NCBI GenBank assembly: GCA_902768125.1 | Contig: CACXKA010000006.1 | Coordinates: 1-64,000, forward strand | DNA from: an uncultured Bacteroidales bacterium | GTDB taxonomy: Bacteria > Bacteroidota > Bacteroidia > Bacteroidales > Bacteroidaceae | Length of the DNA: 64,000 nt | Direction: 5' to 3' | Shown here: piece after piece, positions 51,672-59,884 of the stretch | Layout of the letters: every line of letters begins with the position of its first letter | Numbering within the stretch: the stretch's first letter is position 1 | Translations under genes and position numbers: made by a program | Notes under the pieces: generated by a model | Database searches by the model: none | What the model was told of the DNA's origin: nothing | The model's input: only the letters and a program-made list of their open reading frames with translations

Positions 51672-52359
51672 GAAAGAACATACCTCCATCAAGCATTGGG
51701 CAGAAGAAGACCGACCCCGAGAGAAACTCATGGCGAAGGGAGCAGAGGCATTGACCAATGCCGAACTGCTTGCCATCCTCATCGGAGGCGGCACCACGAA
51801 GAAGTCGGCTGTGGAACTGATGCAGGAGGTGCTCAGCAGTTGTGGCGACACATTGCGAGGGCTCAACCACATGACCCTGCAAGACCTGTTGCACTTCAAT
51901 GGTATCGGCGAAGCAAAGGCACTCACCCTCATCGCAGCAGCAGAGATTGGTAAAAGGCGCATGATGGAGAACAGCCGAGACATCCCGAAGTTCAAGACGA
52001 GTGCGGATGTGCTGAAGTATATGACGCCCCACATTCAAGATTTGATCCACGAGAAAAGTTGGGTTTTGTTGCTCAACAACAACTCACAACTCATCCATTT
52101 CAGCACCCTCAGTTCGGGTGGATTGACCGAAACGGCAGTAGATATACGGATGTTGCTGAAGGAAGCTATCCTACACGATGCCACTTGCTTCATCCTGGTA
52201 CACAACCATCCCAGTGGCAATCTCCGACCCAGTCGCCCTGATCAGGAACTGACCCAACGGGCGTTGAAGGCGGCTCAAGCGGTGAATATCCGTATGATTG
52301 ACCACGTCATCGTGACTGAGGGAAATTATTACAGTTTTGCGGAGAATGGGAAATTGTAA
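51664..52359 (+). CDS. radC: RadC-family JAMM protein
   Basis: This 231-aa protein has the N-terminal helix-hairpin-helix region (KGAEALTNAELLAILIGGG, GIGEAKALTLIAAAEIGK) and the C-terminal JAMM motif HNHPSGNLRPSRPD. I choose the ATG at 51664, which overlaps the glycosyltransferase stop. RadC proteins are DNA-associated but their biochemical role is unsettled. Confidence 0.88.
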   Translation: MIKKEHTSIKHWAEEDRPREKLMAKGAEALTNAELLAILIGGGTTKKSAVELMQEVLSSCGDTLRGLNHMTLQDLLHFNGIGEAKALTLIAAAEIGKRRMMENSRDIPKFKTSADVLKYMTPHIQDLIHEKSWVLLLNNNSQLIHFSTLSSGGLTETAVDIRMLLKEAILHDATCFILVHNHPSGNLRPSRPDQELTQRALKAAQAVNIRMIDHVIVTEGNYYSFAENGKL

Positions 52360-52408
52360 AGGGTAAAGAGTTCAAAAGTTCAAGAGTTCAAGGTTCAAGA
52401 ATAGAGAT

Positions 52409-52744
52409 ATGACAAAATACGAAGTAGAAGAGAAAGTGGTGGAATACCTGAAGACGGTGTTCGACCCTGAAATCCCAGTAAATGTGTGGGATTTGGGCAT
52501 GATATACAAGATTGATGTGAAGGAAACGGTTGAGCCTGCTGACGGCAAGGACTTCGATGTGGACATCGATATGACCTTCACAGCCCCCAACTGTCCTGCT
52601 GCCGACTTCATCCTTGAAGACATCCAGCAGAAACTGGAGGGTATCTCGGCAGTTAAAACCGTCAACGTGAATGTGGTCTTCGAACCTGAGTGGACAAAAG
52701 ATATGATGAGCGAAGAGGCGAAACTTGACTTAGGGTTTATGTAA
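52409..52744 (+). CDS. SufT/MIP18-family (DUF59) Fe-S assembly factor
   Basis: This 111-aa protein shows DPEIPVNVWDLGMIYKI and TFTAPNCPAADFIL, the conserved pair of DUF59/PaaD-like proteins. The Cys in APNC is the usual functional residue. It assists maturation of Fe-S proteins. It lies 49 bp after radC across a short AGTTCAAG repeat and may be independent of the sulfur island. Confidence 0.85.
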   Translation: MTKYEVEEKVVEYLKTVFDPEIPVNVWDLGMIYKIDVKETVEPADGKDFDVDIDMTFTAPNCPAADFILEDIQQKLEGISAVKTVNVNVVFEPEWTKDMMSEEAKLDLGFM

Positions 52745-52803
52745 AGTTGACAATTGACAGTTGAAAGTTGAGAGTTTAGAGATTTGAAAGATTTGGGCAT
52801 AAT

Positions 52804-53667
52804 ATGAAGAATATATACTTTATCAGCGATGCACATCTGGGGAGTCGGGCTATTGAGCACCGACGCACTCAGGAACGCCGTCTTGTGAACTTCCTCGACA
52901 AAATCAAGGAAAAGGCAGAGGCGGTCTATATGCTGGGGGACATGTTTGACTTCTGGTTCGAATACAAGGAGGTGGTGCCAAGAGGTTACACGCGTTTCTT
53001 AGGCAAGATCAGCGAACTCACCGACATGGGGGTGGAAGTACACTATTTCTGTGGTAACCACGATATGTGGATGCTGGATTATCTGGAGAAAGAATGTGGT
53101 GTCATCCTGCATCGTCAACCCAGTACATTGGAGATTCGAGGGAAGGTGTTCTATCTTGCTCACGGGGATGGCATCGGCAATGACGACCGAAGCTGGCAGA
53201 CACGTTTCATGTTCTGGTGCTTCCGCAACAAGACCTTGCAAAAGGTGGCGCGTTGGATTCACCCCCATTGGTTCATGAACTGGGGACTGAACTGGGCAAA
53301 GCATTCACGCATGAAACGACCCAATCGGGCATTGGTGCCTGACGAAGAGGGACGCGTCATGACTCAGGATGGATTCATGAATGATACTAAGTTGGTGGGA
53401 TATGAGAGTGCTCCCGACAACGGAGAGACACCCTTCAAGGGAGAAGATAAGGAAGGCCTTGTGATTTATGCCAAAGACTACCTTAAAAGCCATCCAGAAG
53501 TCAACTATTTCATCTTCGGGCATCGGCACATCGAATTGGATCTCCTACTCAGCCGTGAGGCAAGACTCCTCATCCTTGGCGAGTGGATCACCCTATTCAC
53601 CTATGCCGTCTGGGATGGCGAACATTTCTTTATGGATAACTTCATCGAGGGAGAGACGGAATTGTAA
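52804..53667 (+). CDS. lpxH: UDP-2,3-diacylglucosamine diphosphatase
   Basis: This 287-aa metallophosphoesterase makes lipid X in lipid A synthesis. It has the metal-site blocks ISDAHLGS, LGDMFDFW, CGNHDMWM, YLAHGDGIG and FGHRHIELD. LpxH acts on the inner face of the membrane. The protein is slightly longer than the 240-aa enterobacterial enzyme, as usual in Bacteroidetes. Confidence 0.87.
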   Translation: MKNIYFISDAHLGSRAIEHRRTQERRLVNFLDKIKEKAEAVYMLGDMFDFWFEYKEVVPRGYTRFLGKISELTDMGVEVHYFCGNHDMWMLDYLEKECGVILHRQPSTLEIRGKVFYLAHGDGIGNDDRSWQTRFMFWCFRNKTLQKVARWIHPHWFMNWGLNWAKHSRMKRPNRALVPDEEGRVMTQDGFMNDTKLVGYESAPDNGETPFKGEDKEGLVIYAKDYLKSHPEVNYFIFGHRHIELDLLLSREARLLILGEWITLFTYAVWDGEHFFMDNFIEGETEL

Positions 53668-53682
53668 ACGTCTTTCCCTTTT

Positions 53683-53883
53683 TTATTTCTCTACAACGTC
53701 CCAATCTTCGACAAGACTGGCACAACTCACGCTGACCTGAGAGTCAGATTTGACGGATGGAAGCGTGTGAGGTTTGTGGTTCTGCATCTGTTCCCATACA
53801 CCCATACATTCATAGCTGCCCCAGGAACGCATCCAGTTTCGCACGACATTGTCGGTACGTTGCATGTTCATGTAACTAATCAT
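53683..53883 (-). CDS. Short KilA-N-like protein or remnant
   Basis: This 66-aa frame starts MISYMNMQRTDNVVRNWMRS and continues with GVWEQMQNHK. It resembles the beginning of Bacteroidales KilA-N-domain proteins, then ends early. A TACCTTTG box at 53926-53933 lies 42 bp upstream, so the frame may be expressed. It could be a truncated regulator gene. Confidence 0.4.
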   Translation of the reverse strand: MISYMNMQRTDNVVRNWMRSWGSYECMGVWEQMQNHKPHTLPSVKSDSQVSVSCASLVEDWDVVEK

Positions 53884-53925
53884 AATCAATCGGTTATTTT
53901 GCCCAGTAAAAAATCTTTGTTGCCA

Positions 53926-53933
53926 CAAAGGTA
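53926..53933 (-). promoter_or_regulatory. -7 box (TACCTTTG) upstream of the KilA-N-like frame
   Basis: A TAnnTTTG match in an AT-rich stretch. Confidence 0.45.
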
Positions 53934-54127
53934 CGAATTTTTTCTTATTATTCTCCAATATTTTATCACAAATTTTCATATTTTTTTGGACACCATCATA
54001 TTTATGCACTTTATACCGAAAATATACCGAAAAAGTTGCATAGTTTTGCAAGATTTGTTGTAACTTTGCAGCCGATTTGTGAATAATTATACAGATTGGG
54101 GCTATTTCCCAAAGAACTTTTCAAAAA

Positions 54128-54613
54128 ATGACTGCAAGACAATCAAGACTGGACATCATCAAGGCCATCATCCAGACGCAAGAAATAGGAAGTCAGGAGG
54201 AATTGGCACAGGCACTCTCAAAAGAGGGGGTGAACATGACGCAAGCCACTCTGTCTCGCGACCTGAAACTGTTGAAGGTGGTGAAAGGTTTCACGCCCAA
54301 AGGACGTTCCATCTACATGTTGCCAGAGAATCCCTATTACCGAAGGGTGCGGGAACATCGGCAGGAAGGAACAGCCATCAGGAATGGCTTCATGTCCATC
54401 CGCATCTCAGGTCAGTTGGCAGTCATCAAGTGCCGACCCGGTTATGCCAGCGGATTGGCAAGCGACATCGACAACGCCCACATTCCAGAGGTGATTGGCA
54501 CCATTGCCGGAGATGACACCATCTTTCTGGCGCTGGAGGAAGGATTCAACAAAAATACATTAGAAGCGCATTTGAGAACGATTGTACCGGTATATCCTGG
54601 TAGTCAATTATAG
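54128..54613 (+). CDS. argR: Arginine repressor ArgR
   Basis: This 161-aa regulator has the N-terminal winged helix (RQSRLDIIKAIIQTQ, TQATLSRDLKLLKVVK) and the C-terminal arginine-binding hexamer domain (AIRNGFMSIRISGQLAVIKC, GTIAGDDTIFLALEEG). It heads the arginine biosynthesis operon and should repress or activate it in response to arginine. A TAACTTTG box lies near 54060-54067, with the leader following. Confidence 0.9.
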   Translation: MTARQSRLDIIKAIIQTQEIGSQEELAQALSKEGVNMTQATLSRDLKLLKVVKGFTPKGRSIYMLPENPYYRRVREHRQEGTAIRNGFMSIRISGQLAVIKCRPGYASGLASDIDNAHIPEVIGTIAGDDTIFLALEEGFNKNTLEAHLRTIVPVYPGSQL

Positions 54614-54634
54614 AATTGAAGTTATATTATCATT

Positions 54635-55270
54635 ATGATATACGAAGACGGAATTAAGGTGATTGTGGCAGATGCCAGTCACGAGAGATATGTTGATCTG
54701 ATTCTTGACACCATCCGCGAGGCTGCCAAGAAGCGTGGAACGGGTATTGCCGAGCGCACCCACGAGTATGTGGCGACGAAAATGAAGGAGGGCAAGGCGG
54801 TGTTGGCACTTGACCCCAGCAAGCAGACGGAGTTGGGCGACACGTTCGTGGGCTTCAGCTACATCGAGACGTGGGGAAACAAATCGTATGTGACTACATC
54901 GGGACTGATTGTGCATCCTGACTATCAGGGACGCAACATTGCCAAGCGCATCAAGGACCACACGTTCACATTGGCTCGTGTGCGCTGGCCTCATGCCAAG
55001 ATATTCTCCCTCACGAGCGGTGATGCCGTGATGAAGATGAACACAGCATTGGGTTATGTGCCCGTAAGTTTCAACCAGCTCACGGATGACGATGCGTTCT
55101 GGCGCGGATGTCGTGGCTGTGTGAACCATCCTATTTTGGAGATGAAGAACCGCAAGTTCTGTATCTGCACGGGTATGCTGTACGACCCTGCACAGCATCA
55201 GGGTGAGCCTACTCCCGTGGAAATCTTTCAAGAGATCATGAAAGAGATGGTGATGAGAGGGCTGATGTGA
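54635..55270 (+). CDS. GNAT acetyltransferase in the arginine operon
   Basis: This 211-aa protein has a GNAT core: TFVGFSYIETWGNKSYV, the acetyl-CoA pocket GLIVHPDYQGRNIAKRIKD and LTSGDAVMKMNTALGYVPV. In Bacteroidetes a GNAT gene at this position between argR and argG is taken as the N-acyl-glutamate synthase of arginine synthesis. No kinase domain is present. The acyl donor (acetyl or succinyl) is not fixed by sequence. Confidence 0.8.
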   Translation: MIYEDGIKVIVADASHERYVDLILDTIREAAKKRGTGIAERTHEYVATKMKEGKAVLALDPSKQTELGDTFVGFSYIETWGNKSYVTTSGLIVHPDYQGRNIAKRIKDHTFTLARVRWPHAKIFSLTSGDAVMKMNTALGYVPVSFNQLTDDDAFWRGCRGCVNHPILEMKNRKFCICTGMLYDPAQHQGEPTPVEIFQEIMKEMVMRGLM

Positions 55271-55339
55271 GAGTGAAAAGTTAAGAGTGAAAAGTTAAGA
55301 GTTAAGAGTTAAGAGTGAAAAGTTAAAAAACAAGATATT

Positions 55340-56545
55340 ATGGCAGAAAAGAAAAAGGTTGTCGTTGCCTTCAGCGGCGGTCTGGATACCTCCTACACGG
55401 TGATGTATCTGGCAAAAGAGAAAGGTTATGAAGTGTATGCAGCATGTGCCAATACTGGTGGCTTCTCGGCTGAGCAGTTGAAGACCAACGAGGAGAATGC
55501 GTACAAGTTGGGTGCAACAAAGTATGTGACGCTGGACGTGACACAGGAGTATTACGCCAAGTCGCTCAAGTATATGGTGTTCGGCAATGTGCTGAGAAAC
55601 AACTGCTACCCCATTTCGGTATCGTCTGAGCGTATCTTCCAGGCGCTGGCGATTGCGAGATATGCCAAGGAGATTGGTGCAAGTGCCATTGCCCACGGTT
55701 CAACAGGTGCGGGTAACGACCAAATCCGTTTCGACATGACCTTCCTCGTCATGGCTCCAGGTGTGGAAATCATCACCCTGACCCGTGACGGAAACTTGAG
55801 CCGTCAGGAGGAAATCGACTATCTGAACAAGAATGGCTTTGCTGCCGACTTCACCAAACTGAAGTACTCTTACAACGTGGGTATCTGGGGCACCAGCATC
55901 TGCGGTGGCGAGATTCTCGATTCCACCCAAGGTCTGCCAGAGTCAGCGTACTTGAAGCACCCCACCAAAGAAGGTCCAGAACTCTTGAAGTTGGGTTTCG
56001 AGAAGGGTGAACTTTGCAGCGTAAACGGCGTGAAATATGACGACAAGATCAAGGCGATTCAGGCAGTGGAAGAAATCGGTGCAGCTTACGGCATCGGTCG
56101 TGACTGCCACGTGGGTGACACCATCATCGGCATCAAGGGTCGTGTAGGCTTCGAGGCTGCTGCTCCTATGTTGATTATCGGTGCACACCGTTTCTTGGAG
56201 AAATACACACTCTCGAAGTGGCAGCAATACTGGAAAGACCAAGTGAGCAACTGGTACGGTATGTTCCTGCATGAAAGCCAGTATCTGGAGCCAGTTATGC
56301 CAGATATTGAAGCAATGCTGGCTTCTTCACAGCGCAACGTGACAGGTGAGGTGACTCTCGAGCTCCGTCCACTCTGCTTCCAGACAGTCGGCGTAGATTC
56401 TCCTAACGACCTTGTGAAGAACAAGCTCGGTGAGTATGGTGAGACTGCCAAGGCATGGTCATCTGAGGATGCCAAGGGATTCATCAAGGTCACTTCCACC
56501 CCACTCCGCGCTTATTACTTGGCACATCCAAACGAAGAAAGATAA
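55340..56545 (+). CDS. argG: Argininosuccinate synthase
   Basis: This 401-aa ATP-dependent ligase joins citrulline and aspartate. It starts KVVVAFSGGLDTSYTVMYL (PP-loop) and has YPISVSSERIFQALAIARYA, ASAIAHGSTGAGNDQIRFD and GIWGTSICGGEILD. Its stop overlaps the argC start by one base. The gap before it holds AGAGTTAAGAGTGAAAAG spacer repeats. Confidence 0.93.
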   Translation: MAEKKKVVVAFSGGLDTSYTVMYLAKEKGYEVYAACANTGGFSAEQLKTNEENAYKLGATKYVTLDVTQEYYAKSLKYMVFGNVLRNNCYPISVSSERIFQALAIARYAKEIGASAIAHGSTGAGNDQIRFDMTFLVMAPGVEIITLTRDGNLSRQEEIDYLNKNGFAADFTKLKYSYNVGIWGTSICGGEILDSTQGLPESAYLKHPTKEGPELLKLGFEKGELCSVNGVKYDDKIKAIQAVEEIGAAYGIGRDCHVGDTIIGIKGRVGFEAAAPMLIIGAHRFLEKYTLSKWQQYWKDQVSNWYGMFLHESQYLEPVMPDIEAMLASSQRNVTGEVTLELRPLCFQTVGVDSPNDLVKNKLGEYGETAKAWSSEDAKGFIKVTSTPLRAYYLAHPNEER

Positions 56546-57561
56546 TGGTAAAGATAGGTATATTAGGTGCGGCTGGTTACACGGGCGGCGAGTTGATTCG
56601 TCTGCTGATCAACCACCCACAGGCAGAAATCGTGTTTGCCAATTCGGAATCGAATGCGGGCAACAAGGTGTACGACGTGCATGAAGGTCTGCTCGGCGAG
56701 ACGGACTTAGAATTCACGTCGGAGATGCCTTTCGACCAAGTGGATGTGGTGTTCTTCTGCTTTGGACACGGGAAAAGCGAAGCATTCCTGAAGGAACACG
56801 AGATTCCTGCGAACGTGAAGATTATCGACTTGGCACAGGATTTCCGTATCAAGGGAGACCACGACTATGTGTACGGTTTGCCTGAGACGCATCGGGAGGA
56901 GATTGCGAAGTGTCAACATTTGGCGAACCCAGGATGCTTTGCCACTTGCATCCAGTTGGGACTTTTGCCGCTGGCGAAGGCAGGATTGCTGACAAAGGAC
57001 ATCGCGGTCAATGCCATCACAGGTTCGACAGGTGCGGGTCAGAAGCCAAGTGCGACGACACATTTCTCGTGGAGAGACAATAATTTCTCGGTGTATAAGT
57101 TGTTTACGCACCAGCATCTGCATGAGATTTGTCAGACACTCAACGAATTGAAGCCTGCTGAGGCGCCCCATGTAGTGGACACTCTGGATGAGGGTTATGA
57201 GGCAGATGGCATCACGGTCGATTTCATTCCTTACAGAGGAGATTTTCCAAGAGGAATCTTCTGCACCGAAGTGGTGACATTGAACGAATGCCCTGTAGAA
57301 AGCGACATCATCGCACGCTACAAAGACTTCTACCAAGATGCAGCGTTCACCCATTATTGCGACAAGGCGCTCGACCTGAAGCAGGTGGTGAACACAAACA
57401 AGGCATTGGTACACGTGGAGGTGTTTGGCAAGAAAGTAGTGATTACCAGTATGATTGACAATCTCCTCAAGGGAGCTGTAGGTCAAGCAGTACAAAATAT
57501 GAACATCATGTTCGGCATTGATGAGAAAGCCGGACTCAATCTCAAGGCAAGTGCCTTCTAA
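56545..57561 (+). CDS. argC: N-acetyl-gamma-glutamyl-phosphate reductase
   Basis: This 338-aa NADPH enzyme has IGILGAAGYTGGELIRLL, the catalytic cysteine in NPGCFATCIQLGLLPLA, and the substrate region GSTGAGQKPSATTHFSWR. It makes N-acyl-glutamate semialdehyde. Length and order match Bacteroidetes arginine operons. Confidence 0.92.
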   Translation: MVKIGILGAAGYTGGELIRLLINHPQAEIVFANSESNAGNKVYDVHEGLLGETDLEFTSEMPFDQVDVVFFCFGHGKSEAFLKEHEIPANVKIIDLAQDFRIKGDHDYVYGLPETHREEIAKCQHLANPGCFATCIQLGLLPLAKAGLLTKDIAVNAITGSTGAGQKPSATTHFSWRDNNFSVYKLFTHQHLHEICQTLNELKPAEAPHVVDTLDEGYEADGITVDFIPYRGDFPRGIFCTEVVTLNECPVESDIIARYKDFYQDAAFTHYCDKALDLKQVVNTNKALVHVEVFGKKVVITSMIDNLLKGAVGQAVQNMNIMFGIDEKAGLNLKASAF

Positions 57562-57573
57562 CTATCAACAGAC

Positions 57574-58719
57574 ATGAAACTATTTGACGTATATCCACTT
57601 TTTGACATCGCCATCGAGCGCGGCAAAGGATGCCGGGTGTGGGACGAGAAGGGTCAGGAGTATCTTGACCTGTATGGTGGTCACGCTGTCATCAGCGTAG
57701 GTCACTGTCATCCCCATTATGTAGAGGCGATGACCCAGCAACTGAACAAACTGGGATTTTATAGCAACTCCGTGCAGAACCCACTTCAGAAGGAACTGGC
57801 GGAACGTCTCGGCAAGGTATCGGGATATGAGGACTACCAGCTGTTCCTCATCAATTCGGGTGCGGAAGCAAATGAGAACGCATTGAAACTGGCTTCATTC
57901 TACAACGGAAGAACTCGTGTGCTGTCAATGGAGAAAGCGTTCCACGGCAGGACTTCCTTGGCAGTGGAGGCAACGAACAACCCAAAAATCATCGCGCCCA
58001 TCAATGCGAACGGTCATGTGACCTACCTGCCCATCAACGACATCGAACCTTGGCGTAGGGAACTTGAGAAGGGTAACGTATGCGCTGTTATTATTGAGTG
58101 CATCCAAGGAGTAGGCGGCATTCGTGTGGTGACTAAAGAGTTCCTCCAGGAGCTGCGTACCCTCTGCAACAAGTTCAACACGGTTCTGATTTGCGACGAA
58201 ATCCAATGCGGTTATGGACGTAGTGGAAAGTTCTTTGCCCATCAGTACTTTGATGTGGAACCAGACATCATCACTGTGGCGAAAGGCATCTGCAACGGCT
58301 TCCCCATGGGCGGTGTGCTCATTTCACCCAAGTTCACCCCTGTCTATGGTCAGCTTGGCACCACATTTGGTGGCAATCACCTCGGATGTGCGGGTGCATT
58401 GGCAGTGCTCGACATCATTGAGAAGGAGAAGTTAGTGGAGAATGCCGCCAAAGTGGGTCAGTTCCTCATCGACACACTCAAGAAGGAGAAAGAGGCAGGC
58501 AACCTGCCACACGTGGTCGATGTACGTGGTATCGGTTTGATGATTGGCATCGAACTGGATATCCCCTACAAGGAGCCTCGCACTCGTCTCATCAAGGAGG
58601 AGCATTGCTTTACGGGGTGCTCGGGTACCAACGTCATCCGACTCCTGCCTCCTCTCTGCCTTTCCATGGAGGAAGCGCAAGCATTCATCGACAAGTTCAA
58701 GAAAGTTCTCGGAGCATAG
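57574..58719 (+). CDS. argD: Acetylornithine/succinylornithine aminotransferase
   Basis: This 381-aa class III PLP aminotransferase has FLINSGAEANENALKLA, DEIQCGYGRSGKFFAHQ, the PLP lysine in TVAKGICNGFPMGG and a C-terminal GTNVIRLLPPL. It converts the semialdehyde to N-acyl-ornithine. It is the last gene of the arginine cluster visible here; argB and the carbamoyltransferase are not in the window. Confidence 0.92.
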   Translation: MKLFDVYPLFDIAIERGKGCRVWDEKGQEYLDLYGGHAVISVGHCHPHYVEAMTQQLNKLGFYSNSVQNPLQKELAERLGKVSGYEDYQLFLINSGAEANENALKLASFYNGRTRVLSMEKAFHGRTSLAVEATNNPKIIAPINANGHVTYLPINDIEPWRRELEKGNVCAVIIECIQGVGGIRVVTKEFLQELRTLCNKFNTVLICDEIQCGYGRSGKFFAHQYFDVEPDIITVAKGICNGFPMGGVLISPKFTPVYGQLGTTFGGNHLGCAGALAVLDIIEKEKLVENAAKVGQFLIDTLKKEKEAGNLPHVVDVRGIGLMIGIELDIPYKEPRTRLIKEEHCFTGCSGTNVIRLLPPLCLSMEEAQAFIDKFKKVLGA

Positions 58720-58765
58720 TCTCTGAGAACCTTCTTTTTATCATTAACTAACTATCATTAACCCT

Positions 58766-59884
58766 ATGAAACAATTACTAATCCTTTCCTTTGCCTTCTT
58801 GGCAGTGATGGGCACGCATGCCCAGAAGGCGGACAAGAGCGCCTATCTCATGGTTTATCACAAGGATGCTGATCACAGCCTCCACATGGCTCTCAGCTAC
58901 GACTCTTACACGTGGACGGCATTGAATGACGACAAGCCCGTCATCAATGGCGACACCATCGCCGTTCAGCATGGTATTCGTGATCCTCACATCTTCCGCG
59001 GACCAGACGGAGGCTTCTACCTCGCCATGACCGATCTCAACATCTGGGGCAGCACAGCGGCTGCTGAACGCGAGGGACACAAGAACGTGAAGGTGTATCG
59101 TAACACCGAATGGGAACGCGACGGCAAGAAATACGGCTGGGGCAATAACCGCGGACTCGTGCTCATGAAGTCGTTCGACCTCATCCATTGGACCCGTACC
59201 AACCTCGATTTCTCTGCTCTCACTTGTGCCACAGGTGTCACCGACATGCATGGCAATCCTGTACCCTGGAGCGAAGTGGGATGTGTGTGGGCTCCCGAGA
59301 CGGTATATGACTACGAGGCGGGGCACTTGCTCGTCCATTTCACCACCCGAATGAAAACAGGCGTGAATATGATTTACTACATCTACATGAACGATGATTT
59401 CACGCAGATGCTCTCCGAACCCAAGCTTCTTTTTGAAGCTCCGCTCAATGCCAATGGCGTGCCCTCCTATGGGGTGATTGACTCCGACATCATCCACGTG
59501 GGCAACACCTACCACCTTTTCTACGTATCGCACGAGAAGACCGCGACGGTGAAGCACGCGACGGCTTCGGTCATCACGGGTCCTTATCAGATGGATGACA
59601 AATACGACGACGGTGAGACGCAGGGTCACGAGGCACCGAACTGCTGGCAGCGCCAAGGGGAAGACAAGTGGGTGGTGATGTTCGACAACTACAGCCGACA
59701 TCCTCACAACTTCGGCTTCGTGGAGACGACCGATTTCCAGAAGTTCAACATGATTGGTTACTTCGACGCCGACGAAAGTCCGATGAAGCGAACCAATTTC
59801 TCCGAACAGAAACACGCAGCGGTGGCTCCCCTCACGGTGAAGGAAGCCAAGCAACTAGAAAAATACTGGGCTAAGAAGAAATAA
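58766..59884 (+). CDS. GH43-family glycoside hydrolase
   Basis: This 372-aa secreted enzyme has a signal peptide (SFAFLAVMGTHAQ) and the five-blade pattern of GH43: GIRDPHIFRGPDGGFYLAM, VGCVWAPETVYD and YGVIDSDIIHVGNTYHLFY, then TQGHEAPNCWQ with the probable acid Glu. It should release arabinose or xylose residues. Its 3' end overlaps the convergent fucosidase gene by 14 bp. Confidence 0.85.
   Translation: MKQLLILSFAFLAVMGTHAQKADKSAYLMVYHKDADHSLHMALSYDSYTWTALNDDKPVINGDTIAVQHGIRDPHIFRGPDGGFYLAMTDLNIWGSTAAAEREGHKNVKVYRNTEWERDGKKYGWGNNRGLVLMKSFDLIHWTRTNLDFSALTCATGVTDMHGNPVPWSEVGCVWAPETVYDYEAGHLLVHFTTRMKTGVNMIYYIYMNDDFTQMLSEPKLLFEAPLNANGVPSYGVIDSDIIHVGNTYHLFYVSHEKTATVKHATASVITGPYQMDDKYDDGETQGHEAPNCWQRQGEDKWVVMFDNYSRHPHNFGFVETTDFQKFNMIGYFDADESPMKRTNFSEQKHAAVAPLTVKEAKQLEKYWAKKK

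Noticed and set aside
58778..59854. Minus-strand frame of 358 codons
   Set aside because: It is antisense to the GH43 gene; the plus-strand frame has a signal peptide and family motifs.
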